From positions 161,215 to 225,214 of the forward strand of contig NZ_NCXM01000006.1 of the NCBI RefSeq assembly GCF_002104765.1: a stretch of DNA of 64,000 nt, written 5' to 3'. The notes under the pieces were generated by a model. It saw only the letters and a program-made list of their open reading frames with translations. It did no database searches and was not told where the DNA came from. Shown here one piece after another: positions 35,925-44,287 of this stretch. The stretch comes from Mycolicibacterium vulneris. Its GTDB lineage: Bacteria; Actinomycetota; Actinomycetes; Mycobacteriales; Mycobacteriaceae. Made by a program: the position numbers and the translations under genes. How positions within the stretch are numbered: the first letter of the stretch is position 1; every line of letters begins with the position of its first letter.

Positions 35925-36676
35925 CGGACGCGATGGAGGCCGAATTCGACACCGTCGCCGAGTGGACCGCGCAGGTCGCGGCGGATCTGGGGCCCGAGTA
36001 TCACCTCCCTGCCGGCTGCCGGGGAAGCGGAAGTCCGGCCGCGCTCGATTGGCTCATCGAGCGGATGGCGCTCGCGCCCGATGCGACGCTGTTGGATTCC
36101 GGCGCCGGTGTCGGGGGGCCTGCCGCGTACGCCGCGCAATCCGGCGCGGTGCGGCCCGTGCTCGTAGAGCCCGAAACGGGCGCCTGCCGCGCGGCGCGGA
36201 AACTGTTCGGCTTCCCGGTGGTGTGCGCACTGGGATCGGCCCTGCCGATGACGGACGCTAGCTTCGACGCCGCCTGGTCGTTGGGCGTGTTGTGCACGAC
36301 GACGGATCAGCTCGCGTTGCTCATGGAGTTGCGCCGCGTCGTAAGGCCGGGCGGCCGCATCGGCTTGCTGGTTTTCGTAGCACACCGCGAAGTACCGTCA
36401 AACGCTCTGGAAGGCAATCACTTTCCCACGCCCGGCGGATTGCGTGAGCTGTTGGCAGGGGCGTCACTTCATGTCGAGCACTGGCTCGGCACAGCGGCCC
36501 TTCCGCCGATCGCCGACACATGGAACCGACGCGTCGAGGCCGTGGAGAGCGTCCTCGGCGAGCGGCACGGACACACTGAGGCCTGGCAGCTGGCCGAACG
36601 TCAGAGTTCGCGGATCGGGCAGCTGCTCGGCAATGGAACCTTGACCGGCGAGTTGCTGGTGCTGCGTCACGCCTGA
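35921..36676 (+). CDS. SAM-dependent methyltransferase coupled to the MetV-MetF-like gene
   Basis: The 251-residue class I methyltransferase overlaps the upstream stop by 4 bases (ATGA). Its SAM site is LLDSGAGVGGPAAYAA (about 57-72), with motifs VLVEPETGACRAA and the ALPMTDASFDAAWSLGVL strand; ELRRVVRPGGRIGLL is the motif after it. Coupling with a folate-type reductase suggests a linked methyl-transfer step. The acceptor could be a small molecule, as the fold fits UbiE-like enzymes. No substrate can be named. Confidence 0.78.
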   Translation: MTDAMEAEFDTVAEWTAQVAADLGPEYHLPAGCRGSGSPAALDWLIERMALAPDATLLDSGAGVGGPAAYAAQSGAVRPVLVEPETGACRAARKLFGFPVVCALGSALPMTDASFDAAWSLGVLCTTTDQLALLMELRRVVRPGGRIGLLVFVAHREVPSNALEGNHFPTPGGLRELLAGASLHVEHWLGTAALPPIADTWNRRVEAVESVLGERHGHTEAWQLAERQSSRIGQLLGNGTLTGELLVLRHA

Positions 36677-36685
36677 GCGAATCGG

Positions 36686-36781
36686 CTAGCGCCCGGTGGC
36701 CTGGAAGATGACGCGGCGGGCGATCTGGACCGTGTGGTCGGCGAAGCGTTCGTAGAAGGGAAACCGATTCTCATCTTCATC
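36686..36781 (-). pseudogene. PhoU/PhoY C-terminal remnant
   Basis: About 31 residues end at TAG 36686-36688. They read [19 protein letters not shown] then IFQATG, nearly identical to the C-terminus of mycobacterial PhoY proteins, phosphate-signalling regulators. No upstream part of the gene exists on this strand, so it is a 3' scrap left by a deletion or rearrangement. Confidence 0.65.
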
Positions 36782-36847
36782 GGATAACCCGCCACCGCGA
36801 AATAAACGTCCCCGCGCAGAACGGCAGAAAGTCCTTTAGCTTGGCCG

Positions 36848-38242
36848 CTAGCGGATGTCCTCGGCGAGCGCGCGCGCCTCCCGCTCGGTTTCGACAGCGG
36901 GCCCGGAGCCGGGCAACGGCTTGCCGGCGACCTCCGGGGTGAACAGCAACGTGATGGCTCCCACCACGCCAGCGAAGATCAGCATGTAGGCCGGCACCAT
37001 CACGTTCCCGGTGCCCGATACCAGCGCCTGGGCGATCAGCGGTGTGATGCCGCCGACGAGGGAAATCGAGATGTTGTACGAAATCGCCAGCGCCCCGTAG
37101 CGCACGTTGGTGGGAAACAAGGCCGGCAGCATGGCCGGCCCGGTGCTGTCGAAGCACAGTTCCATCAGGCCGATCAGCAGCACACCGATGAAGATCACCG
37201 GGTACACGCCACCGAAGCGGATGAGCAGGAATGCCGGGATCGAGGCCCCGATCAGCAGCGCACAACCCGTCCACATGATGGGTTTGACGCCGATGCGGTC
37301 GGACAAGGCGGCGACGAGCACTACGGTGACCATCAGGATCGCCAGCGTCGAGACGATCATCACCAGTCCGGCGGTGCGCCCGACGCGCACGAAGAGTCTG
37401 AGGTAGGTCGGCAGATATCCGGTGAGCATGAAGTCGGCGACCTGGGAGGTCAGCACCAGCGCTGCGCAGATCAGCATCGGGCGCCACTGGGCCGCGACCA
37501 TGCGCAGCATTTGCTGCGGTCCTTGGCCACCCGACGCGGGTGCACCGTCGGTCGCGCTCTGGTAGGCGGAGGACTCCTTGAGTCGGAGCCGTAGGTACAG
37601 GGCGACCAGGCCGAAGGGTAGCCCCAGCAACAGCGGAATCCGCCAGCCGTACGTGAGCATGTCGTCGTCCGGCAGCCAGGTCTGCAGGCCGGTCACCAGC
37701 AACCCGGCCAGGACGAATCCGACCAGGTTGCCCATCGGCAAGAAGCCGACCATCATGCCGCGTTTGTGGTCGGGGGCCTGCTCGACGAGATAGGTCATCG
37801 CGCCGACGTACTCGCCGCCGGTCGACAGGCCCTGAAAGACTCGTGCGAGGACGAGCAGGATCGGCGCCCAGATGCCGATGGTGCTGTAGGTGGGCAGCAG
37901 GCCGGTCATGGTGGTGCTCACCGTCATCATGAGGATGGTGACCACCAGCACCCGGTGACGTCCGATGCGGTCGCCCAGCGGCCCGAAGATGAATCCGCCG
38001 AGCGGGCGCACGACAAAGGCCGCCGCCAGCGTGCCGAAGGTCGCGATGAGGTGGACGCCGCTGACGCTCTTGCCGGGGTAAAACACCTGGGCGATCGTGG
38101 TGGCGATGTAACCGTAGACCCCGAAGTCGTACCACTCCATGAAGTTGCCGATGGCGGTACCCATGATGGTCTGCCGCATCGCTGGATCGGCGACCCTGAT
38201 GTCTTTACGGGTCCATTTCCTCCGGCCGCGTCGAGTAACCAT
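36848..38242 (-). CDS. MFS transporter, metabolite:H+ symporter (MHS) family
   Basis: The protein (464 residues from ATG 38242) has 12 membrane segments and the MHS opening GTAIGNFMEWYDFGVYGYIA, loop GPLGDRIGRHRVL and RVFQGLSTGGEYVGA, as in ProP/ShiA/KgtP-type carriers. It should bring in an organic acid, betaine or similar solute with protons. An ATG at 38266 would put the coding start over a SigF-like -10 box, so 38242 is preferred. It may thus be stress-induced. Confidence 0.82.
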   Translation of the reverse strand: MVTRRGRRKWTRKDIRVADPAMRQTIMGTAIGNFMEWYDFGVYGYIATTIAQVFYPGKSVSGVHLIATFGTLAAAFVVRPLGGFIFGPLGDRIGRHRVLVVTILMMTVSTTMTGLLPTYSTIGIWAPILLVLARVFQGLSTGGEYVGAMTYLVEQAPDHKRGMMVGFLPMGNLVGFVLAGLLVTGLQTWLPDDDMLTYGWRIPLLLGLPFGLVALYLRLRLKESSAYQSATDGAPASGGQGPQQMLRMVAAQWRPMLICAALVLTSQVADFMLTGYLPTYLRLFVRVGRTAGLVMIVSTLAILMVTVVLVAALSDRIGVKPIMWTGCALLIGASIPAFLLIRFGGVYPVIFIGVLLIGLMELCFDSTGPAMLPALFPTNVRYGALAISYNISISLVGGITPLIAQALVSGTGNVMVPAYMLIFAGVVGAITLLFTPEVAGKPLPGSGPAVETEREARALAEDIR

Positions 38243-38253
38243 CGGATGATGGC

Positions 38254-38280
38254 TTACCCGAAACATTCCCGGGACGAACC
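38254..38280 (-). promoter_or_regulatory. SigF-like promoter (GGTTC-N16-GGGTAA) of the MFS gene
   Basis: On the minus strand GGTTC (38280-38276) and GGGTAA (38259-38254) are 16 bases apart. The expected start lies within about 10 bases of ATG 38242, a nearly leaderless arrangement. Confidence 0.5.
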
Positions 38281-38306
38281 GGCGGGGTGGGGTAATGAGA
38301 CCTTTG

Positions 38307-38321
38307 TCCGGGTTACCCGGA
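38307..38321. promoter_or_regulatory. Perfect 7-1-7 inverted repeat
   Basis: TCCGGGTTACCCGGA is a perfect inverted repeat with one central base, 27 bases above the SigF-like promoter of the MFS gene. It may be an operator, or the base of a small hairpin. Confidence 0.3.
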
Positions 38322-38478
38322 GACCGCCGCGATCATCCGGCCAGGCCGCGGGCGGACGTCATCGATTCCGGAAAACGCCAGCTAGGCGTGTGTCGCCGAC
38401 GCCGCGGACGACGACATCGCGCCGGCTCCTGAGCCGACTTTGGTTATTCGCGTCACGTCCGCTGGTTCGCGGCGTGGT

Positions 38479-39054
38479 TCATTGGCCTTTCAAGCTCCCG
38501 ATGCGCAGCGAGAAATCGGCGGCTTTGGACGGCGGCGAGTCCTCGAACTGCTCGACGTAACCCTGGGGGTCACGGTCGGTGATCGGCAGCCCCTCGGTGG
38601 TCGGGTGCTCGGCCATGAACTCGCTGTATTGACGCCCGAGCGCGTCGCGGAGCCCGATCGGGGCGTTGCGGCGGAAGTCCGACAGCCCTTCGCGTTCCTC
38701 CTCGCCCATGTGATCGTCGTTCGCCTCCCGGGTGCGCCCGACGGCGGCCCACCATTGTTCGCTGCCCAGCGCGGCGGCGTTGGCGTCGCGCACACCGTCG
38801 CGAATGTCGTTGTGATCGCCGATCGCGTCGAGGGTCTCGCCCTCGGCGTCGGCACCCCCGCGTTTCAGCAACTGCGGGTAGAAGATCTTTTCCTCGATGT
38901 AGGCGTGCACGTCGAGCTTGTCGGCGAGCGGACCCCATACTCGCTGGAGCGCGGCCTGGTCGTCGGGGCGCTGGGCCTGCAGATCGTCCAGGCGCGCGAA
39001 CTGTTCGCGGAACCACTCGTGGTCGGCCAGGATCAACCTGGTGATGTCTGCCAT
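38479..39054 (-). CDS. Hemerythrin HHE-domain protein
   Basis: The 191-residue protein has the di-iron ligand set of hemerythrin-like proteins: DHEWFREQF (His12), HAYIEEKIFYP (near 51-61), HNDIRD (near 84) and HMGEEEREG (near 114). Such proteins bind O2, NO or iron and protect against oxidative or nitrosative stress. Its promoter carries a SigF-like signature (39094-39122). It is close to an MFS gene and a mycolate-type methyltransferase, all likely stress-related. Confidence 0.88.
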   Translation of the reverse strand: MADITRLILADHEWFREQFARLDDLQAQRPDDQAALQRVWGPLADKLDVHAYIEEKIFYPQLLKRGGADAEGETLDAIGDHNDIRDGVRDANAAALGSEQWWAAVGRTREANDDHMGEEEREGLSDFRRNAPIGLRDALGRQYSEFMAEHPTTEGLPITDRDPQGYVEQFEDSPPSKAADFSLRIGSLKGQ

Positions 39055-39402
39055 CGGTGAGTTCCGCCTCTCTGGATCCCGGTGAGCCGGGGCTTACCCC
39101 GTTTACCAGCTGAGGTAACAACGCGACGCGGGATCCGTCAACCGTGTTCGCTGCCTGGCTTGCGGCCCTTGACCGAGTTGTCCTGCGCCGCAGTAAAATC
39201 ACCAATTTGACGCATGCGTAAGCCCTTTGATGGTCGTGCGCCGCCGGCGACACCGTCGGCCTCGTGCCCATCGGCGCCGTGGCCCTGAACAGGAACTGGC
39301 CGGGAGGGCGCGGTTATCCGGGCGGATACACTGGGGCGGTCAGTTCGGCGATCAGCTTCGATCGCACCCGTAAACCAATAAGAATCAGTCAGAGGTTGTG
39401 CC
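39055..39402. other. Intergenic region between the hemerythrin and mycolate-methyltransferase genes
   Basis: These 348 bases carry no gene. They hold the SigF-like promoter of the hemerythrin gene near the left end, and near 39330-39395 A/T-richer stretches (GATACACT; CCAATAAGAATCAG) that could be -10 boxes of the divergent methyltransferase gene. Confidence 0.5.
39094..39122 (-). promoter_or_regulatory. SigF-like promoter (GTTGTT-N17-GGGTAA) of the hemerythrin gene
   Basis: On the minus strand GTTGTT (39122-39117) and GGGTAA (39099-39094) are 17 bases apart and 39 bases above ATG 39054. The -35 is weaker than consensus (GGTTT). Confidence 0.4.
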
Positions 39403-40287
39403 TTGTCCGAAAAACCCGGCGATGCCGTCAGCTTGGAACCGCATTTCGAGGACGTACAAGCGCACTACGACCTGTCCGACGAATTCTTCGCGCTCTTCCT
39501 GGACCCGACGCGGACTTATAGCTGCGCCTATTTCGAGCGCGACGATATGACGCTGGAAGAGGCGCAGTACGCCAAGGTCGACCTCTCGCTGGGCAAGCTC
39601 GGGCTGCAGCCGGGCATGACATTGCTCGACATCGGGTGCGGGTGGGGCACCACGATCGTCCGCGGCCTGGAGAACTACGACGTCAACGTCGTCGGCCTCA
39701 CGCTCAGCCGCAATCAACAGGCACACGTGCAGCGCCGCCTGGACAGCCATCCTTCGCAGCGGTCCAAGCGGGTGCTGCTGCAGGGCTGGGAGCAGTTCGA
39801 CGAGAAGGTCGACCGGATTGTCTCGATCGGCGCCTTCGAGCACTTCGGGCGCGACCGGTACGACGAATTCTTCAAAAAGGCCTACGAGGCGCTACCGGCC
39901 GACGGCGTTATGATGCTGCACACCATTATCAAGCCCAGCGACGAGGAATTCGCGGAGCGCGGCCTGCCCATCACCATGACCAAGCTGCGCTTCATGAAAT
40001 TCATCATGGACGAGATCTTCCCGGGCGGAGACCTGCCGCAGGCCAAGGGCGTCGTGGAGCACGCCGAGCGTGCCGGCTTCGGTGTGAAGCTGATTCAGCC
40101 GCTGCGCCTGCACTATGCCCGCACCCTCGACACCTGGTCGGCCGCGCTCGAGGCGCGCCGCGACGAGGCCATCGCGATTCAGTCCGAAGAGGTCTACGAC
40201 CGGTACATGAGGTACCTGACCGGATGCGCGGACCTGTTCCGCGAGGGCTACACCGACGTCGCGCAGTTCACCCTGACCAAGGGCTGA
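39403..40287 (+). CDS. Cyclopropane/methoxy-mycolic acid synthase family methyltransferase
   Basis: The 294-residue protein has the family order HFEDVQAHYDLSDEFFALFL, TYSCAYFERDDMTLEEAQYAK and the SAM site LLDIGCGWG (74-82), then GLTLSRNQ, VDRIVSIGAFEHFG and the closing EEVYDRYMRYLTGCADLFR. It belongs to the CmaA/MmaA/UmaA group that methylates or cyclopropanates double bonds in mycolic acids using SAM; it is nearest MmaA-type sequences in wording. The start is an unusual TTG (39403) behind CAGAGG; no ATG or GTG is in frame nearby. It is solitary, outside an mmaA cluster. Confidence 0.88.
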   Translation: MSEKPGDAVSLEPHFEDVQAHYDLSDEFFALFLDPTRTYSCAYFERDDMTLEEAQYAKVDLSLGKLGLQPGMTLLDIGCGWGTTIVRGLENYDVNVVGLTLSRNQQAHVQRRLDSHPSQRSKRVLLQGWEQFDEKVDRIVSIGAFEHFGRDRYDEFFKKAYEALPADGVMMLHTIIKPSDEEFAERGLPITMTKLRFMKFIMDEIFPGGDLPQAKGVVEHAERAGFGVKLIQPLRLHYARTLDTWSAALEARRDEAIAIQSEEVYDRYMRYLTGCADLFREGYTDVAQFTLTKG

Positions 40288-40336
40288 CGGCGGGTCCACT
40301 TCCAGGCCGATCGCACTTTCCGATTGGCCGGAGGGC

Positions 40337-40363
40337 GGTTTACCGGTGCATTTTCGCGGGTAA
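40337..40363 (+). promoter_or_regulatory. SigF consensus-like promoter (GGTTT-N16-GGGTAA)
   Basis: GGTTT (40337-40341) and GGGTAA (40358-40363) are 16 bases apart, the best SigF-like promoter in the window. The start point near 40370 gives a leader of about 63 bases to GTG 40433. Confidence 0.65.
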
Positions 40364-40432
40364 TTCCACGGCAACAACCTGATTCGGTGGGTGCCAGTTT
40401 CCTTCGGCGCAACGCCGCTGGAAGGACCGACC

Positions 40433-40948
40433 GTGAGCGCCAAACACCGCATGCCGGAGTTACCGGAGCAAAGGCCGACGTTGATCGATCACCGTCAGCG
40501 GCGCGGCCTGTCCGGTGCTGCGAAGGTGTGCGACATCATCTCCGCTTCGTTGTTGTGTGCCGCCTGCCTGACAGCGTTGGTGCTCAACGGAGGCCAGCAC
40601 GAGAAGCGCAGTGTCGCAGCCAGTCTCGAGCCGCCGACCGTCTCGCAGCCGGTGAGTCAGGAAGGCACCGTGGTGGCCGTGTCGGCAGACTCGGTGACGA
40701 TGCGCGGCACGGACGGCCACATCCAGACCTACCACTTCACCCCGAACACCACCGTCGTCACGCATGGCGCACGCCAACCCATCACCGCCGCGCCGCATTT
40801 CACGGTCAATGACAAGGTCGTCGTGGTCGGGACGATCGAGGGCGGTACGGCGCTGGCCACCGCGGTGGCCTACCGCGGCGCGGGGCACGGTGAGGCTCCG
40901 CCGATGGATTACCTTGACGGCCAAGCGGTTCCGGCCGGCGCCGCCTGA
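40433..40948 (+). CDS. Membrane-anchored protein with a DUF5666-like beta domain
   Basis: From GTG 40433 (GAAGGA upstream) the 171-residue protein has one helix (about 38-53) and an outward domain. Two OB/DUF5666-like half repeats are present (EGTVVAVSADSVTMRGTDGH and DKVVVVGTIEGGTALAT). The domain is small and probably binds a ligand or stabilises the envelope. A strong SigF-like promoter lies in front, so expression in stress or stationary phase is expected. Function not known. Confidence 0.65.
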   Translation: MSAKHRMPELPEQRPTLIDHRQRRGLSGAAKVCDIISASLLCAACLTALVLNGGQHEKRSVAASLEPPTVSQPVSQEGTVVAVSADSVTMRGTDGHIQTYHFTPNTTVVTHGARQPITAAPHFTVNDKVVVVGTIEGGTALATAVAYRGAGHGEAPPMDYLDGQAVPAGAA

Positions 40949-41060
40949 GGTTCAACTTCGGAACCCGCGTTTCCCCAGCCGACTGCGTCAGCCGGGCGTC
41001 GCTCGCCGCGGGTATGCGCGCCCGGCCTAGTCTGGTAGTGAACCGGACACAGGAGGTGCC

Positions 41061-41414
41061 ATGGGCGAGCACGAAGCAAAGATGATCATCCTGTCGACCG
41101 ACGACCTGGATGAGTCGATCCGGTTTTACAGCGAGACGTTGGGCATGCCACTGAAGTTTCGCGATGGCGCGCACTTCGCGGCCCTCGACGCGGGCCCGGT
41201 CACGCTGGCGCTGGCGACCGCGGTCGACCACCCCATCCCCGGGCAGGTCGTGGTCGGCATCAAGACCGCGGATGTCGATGCCGCTGCGAAGGCCGTCGAG
41301 GCCAGCGGCGGAGGCATCGTGAAGGGCCCCTATGACGATGCCCACGAACGACGCGCGGTGGTCTATGACAACAAGGGCAACGGCTTGGTGTTCTACAAGC
41401 CATTGGCCCGGTAG
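41061..41414 (+). CDS. VOC-family (glyoxalase/bleomycin-resistance-like) protein
   Basis: The 117-residue protein has the two beta-alpha-beta-beta-beta units of the VOC fold (KMIILSTDDLDESIRFYSET, then VVVGIKTADVDAAAKAVEAS, ending VVYDNKGNGLVFY). The ATG follows AGGAGGTGCC. Such proteins bind a metal or small ligand. Few typical metal ligands are visible, so it could be a binding protein. Stand-alone gene. Confidence 0.75.
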   Translation: MGEHEAKMIILSTDDLDESIRFYSETLGMPLKFRDGAHFAALDAGPVTLALATAVDHPIPGQVVVGIKTADVDAAAKAVEASGGGIVKGPYDDAHERRAVVYDNKGNGLVFYKPLAR

Positions 41415-41446
41415 CAGCGCCGTATTTCGAGAGTGCCGCTGCGCGT

Positions 41447-41713
41447 TTACTTTCCGGTGCGCTCGCGGTGTTTGCAGCCCGGCCAGCAGCAAGGCCGGCG
41501 CTTGCCCTCTTCCAACTCCTCCTGGGTCCGGCGGATGCGGCGTTCCCGGGTCGCCTGCTGCTTGGCATCTTCGACCCAGCAGATGAACTCGTTTCGGGCC
41601 AGCGGAGTGATGTCCCGCCACGCGGCGAGCGCGGTCGGGTTGCCGATGAGCGACTCACGCAGGTCCGTAGGCAATTTGTGCACGACTCCGCCGGGCACCC
41701 GCCGGCCGCTCAT
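41447..41713 (-). CDS. YdeI/OmpD-associated family protein (OmdA)
   Basis: The 88-residue protein matches the C-terminal YdeI/OmdA helical unit: LPTDLRESLIGNPTALAAW, ITPLARNEFICWVEDAK and the basic RERRIRRTQEELEEGKRRPCCWPGCKHR tail with three cysteines. This family has been linked to bacteriocin or antimicrobial-peptide tolerance. It overlaps the upstream SCO6745-family gene by ATGA, so they are translated together. Confidence 0.75.
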   Translation of the reverse strand: MSGRRVPGGVVHKLPTDLRESLIGNPTALAAWRDITPLARNEFICWVEDAKQQATRERRIRRTQEELEEGKRRPCCWPGCKHRERTGK

Positions 41714-42603
41714 CGGCTGACCAGATGCGCGCTGTCGTCGTGTAGTTCGTCGCGGCGCAACGTCATCGGGGTGAGAGCGGGAACATCACCGCCCGCGACC
41801 ACGGCGCGGGTGATCGGGGTGAGCGCCTGGAACAGCGTCTCCACCTCGTCGTCGCTGAGCGCGTCGAGCGCGGACAGGGCCAGTGTATCGGTCGTCAACT
41901 CGACGTGGTCCTTCAATTCCCGTCCGGCCGGGGTCAGTGTTCCGTCGCCGTTGAGCAGCCCACGCTCGGCAAGCCGTTGCTCGTGGTGACGCCAAGTGGT
42001 CTCGTCGTAGTCGCGGGTGCGGGCGATGTAATCGCGAGAGACATTGCCCGCCGCGGCGTGCACGACGTTGGACTCGCGGCCAGAGATGCCGGCAGCGGCC
42101 AGCACCGCCACGTGCGCGTCGCCGCGCTGCTCACGCAGCAGCGTCGTGGCGTGCCACAGCGCGGACAGCGGGTCGTCCGGCCAGGGCAGCGCCAGGTTCG
42201 CGGCGAACAGCGGACGCGCGTCGAGCGGAGCATGACGCGCCGCCCGGCCCGCCAGTTCGGCTGCAACGCGGATGTTTTCGTCCGAACCCAGGCCGTAGCG
42301 GCGCAGCGCCGCCACCGCGGACTCTTGCCGGGCCTGCAAAGCGGCCTGCGGACCCGCGATCTCCCATGCCGCCGGCAGCGCCTTGGCGACCCGTTCGGGT
42401 GCGAAGTTGTAGAAGATGGCGCTGACCACCTCGCGGGGCGCCGCGCCCAACGGTGCCGAGCGGGCCGCGAAATAGCCCATCCAGAAACCCCGATAGCCCA
42501 GCGCGTCCAACGCCGCCCGCGCCTCGGGCGCGAAGTAGGTCACCGCGTGCACCGGCTCATAGCGATCGAAGAAGCGTCGGGCCAGGGCCGGATGTCGTCG
42601 CAT
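41710..42603 (-). CDS. SCO6745-family protein (HTH-like, function unknown)
   Basis: The 297-residue protein fits the actinobacterial SCO6745 family: R-x-F-F-x-R-Y-E-P-V-H at the start, GYWMGYFAARSAPLG, then W-H-x-T-T-L-L-R and a C-terminal winged-helix-like region ending with RAVV and a final SR. The winged-helix resembles MarR units, but DNA binding is unproven. It is translated with the YdeI-type gene (4-base overlap). No further role can be given. Confidence 0.7.
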   Translation of the reverse strand: MRRHPALARRFFDRYEPVHAVTYFAPEARAALDALGYRGFWMGYFAARSAPLGAAPREVVSAIFYNFAPERVAKALPAAWEIAGPQAALQARQESAVAALRRYGLGSDENIRVAAELAGRAARHAPLDARPLFAANLALPWPDDPLSALWHATTLLREQRGDAHVAVLAAAGISGRESNVVHAAAGNVSRDYIARTRDYDETTWRHHEQRLAERGLLNGDGTLTPAGRELKDHVELTTDTLALSALDALSDDEVETLFQALTPITRAVVAGGDVPALTPMTLRRDELHDDSAHLVSR

Positions 42604-42683
42604 GCTCGCAGTTAATCACTGGCGCGGGCCACGACCAAGCACGGACCTGCGGTACGAAAGGCACCTCCGCCTAGGCTCGAGAA

Positions 42684-43403
42684 GTGACCATCCCGTATGA
42701 CCAGCCATTGCGTGAGCGAATTCGGAACAACCTGGCCGGCCACCACCGCCGCACGGTAACCGATCCGACGAAGCGGCACGCGGCCGTCGCGGTGGTACTG
42801 GTGGATTCGGAGGTGGGGGAGGACCGGGTCGATCCGGCGTCGGTGGACGAGTGGAACGGCGGGCGGCCGATGCCTGCTGTCCATTTGGACGGCCGCATGG
42901 TCGACGTGTCCGGCGGCGCCGCGTTCTTGCTGTGCCGCAGGGGATCTCGGCTCACCTCACATGCGGCGCAGTGGGCACTGCCCGGCGGCCGGCTCGATCC
43001 GGGCGAGACGGCGGTCGACGCGGCGCTGCGGGAATTGCGGGAGGAGATCGGCGTCGAGCTGTCCGATTCGACCGTGCTGGGGTTGCTCGACGACTACCCC
43101 ACCCGGTCCGGGTATGTGATCACCCCGGTGGTGGTCTGGGGCGGGGGACGGCTCGAGCTTCGACCCGCGCCCGACGAGGTCGTGGCCGTGTACCGGGTCG
43201 GGCTGCACCAACTCCAACGCGACGACTCGCCGCGATTCATCACCATTCCGGAAAGCCCGCGACCGGTCGTGCAGATCCCGCTGGGCAACGACCTCATCCA
43301 CGCCCCGACCGGCGCTGTGCTGCTGCAATTGCGTTGGCTGGGTCTGGAAGGGCGAGCCGACCCGGTGGACGAATTGGAACAACCGGTCTTCGCCTGGAAG
43401 TAG
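42684..43403 (+). CDS. NUDIX hydrolase
   Basis: The 239-residue protein has a complete Nudix box: GGRLDPGETA (101-110) followed by AALRELREEIG (113-123), preceded by a typical ALPGG strand. It should hydrolyse a nucleoside-diphosphate-linked compound or CoA; the C-terminal 90 residues resemble CoA-type NUDIX proteins. GTG 42684 is the start. The divergent SCO6745-family gene is 80 bases away. Confidence 0.9.
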   Translation: MTIPYDQPLRERIRNNLAGHHRRTVTDPTKRHAAVAVVLVDSEVGEDRVDPASVDEWNGGRPMPAVHLDGRMVDVSGGAAFLLCRRGSRLTSHAAQWALPGGRLDPGETAVDAALRELREEIGVELSDSTVLGLLDDYPTRSGYVITPVVVWGGGRLELRPAPDEVVAVYRVGLHQLQRDDSPRFITIPESPRPVVQIPLGNDLIHAPTGAVLLQLRWLGLEGRADPVDELEQPVFAWK

Positions 43404-43438
43404 CCATCGCCCAACGCCTCCCGCGAGGGCGACTGACG

Positions 43439-44194
43439 TCAGCGTTGGTCCGGCGTCCCGAACAGCGAGGCCGCCAATTCGATCAGCGATGCGCCCGAGA
43501 CATCCCAGGCGCCCGGGGGCGGCGGGTCCGTCGGCCGGCCTGGTCCGTATTCGTCTGGGCGCGCGACGAAACCGGTGGCCAGCCCGCTGGTCTGGGCCGC
43601 CTCGAGGTCGGAGGGGTGTGCTGCCACCAGCATCACCTCACCGGGTTCCAGACCCAGCAACTCCGCGGGCGTCCGATACGCACGCGGGTCGGGCTTGAAG
43701 GCTTTGCTGACGTCGGAACCGAGCACCACGTCCCACGGCAGGCCGGCGTACTTCGCCATATCGACCAGCAGTCCGGTGTTGCCGTTGGACAGCGGCCCGA
43801 CGATGACGTGCCGTTTCATGGCCTCGATGCCCTCGACGCTGTCCGGCCAGGGTGGCAGCCACCGCCACGACCGGGCCAGGTCGTCCACCTCACCGCCGGG
43901 CAGCGCCTCGGCGGCGACGCCGAACTTCTCGAACGATTCGAGCAGGTTTTCTCGATGCAGGACGTCCAGCGACACGAATTCCCGACGGCCCGAGCGGACT
44001 TCGGCCATCGACGGGAGGTAGCGACCGCGCCACTCCAGCGCAAATGCGGCCGGGTCGAGGCTGAGCTGGTGGCGGTGCGCGAAACGCCCTACCGAGGCCG
44101 CGATCCCGGAACGCCAGTCGACGACCGTTCCGAAGGTGTCGAACAACACGGCACGCACGGCGCGCCCGGTCGAGGGCGAGCGGTAATCGGTCAT
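43439..44194 (-). CDS. Haloacid dehalogenase, type II (HAD family)
   Basis: The 251-residue HAD protein has the nucleophile in VLFDTFGTVVDW (Asp19), the GPLSNGN segment with motif II Ser/Asn, and the SKAFKPDPRAY motif III Lys. EVMLVAAHPSDLEAAQTSGL carries motif IV. The W after the nucleophile loop (VVDWRS) is typical of L-2-haloacid dehalogenases, which hydrolyse 2-haloacids to hydroxyacids. The actual substrate may differ. Confidence 0.85.
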   Translation of the reverse strand: MTDYRSPSTGRAVRAVLFDTFGTVVDWRSGIAASVGRFAHRHQLSLDPAAFALEWRGRYLPSMAEVRSGRREFVSLDVLHRENLLESFEKFGVAAEALPGGEVDDLARSWRWLPPWPDSVEGIEAMKRHVIVGPLSNGNTGLLVDMAKYAGLPWDVVLGSDVSKAFKPDPRAYRTPAELLGLEPGEVMLVAAHPSDLEAAQTSGLATGFVARPDEYGPGRPTDPPPPGAWDVSGASLIELAASLFGTPDQR

Positions 44195-44287
44195 TACCTC
44201 AGGCTAACGCCGCGCTCGGCGGCGCGGCCGGGCGGCGACACGTAATCTCGCCGTTGAGGATTGCAACTTCACCGAGAGGGCGTGGCA

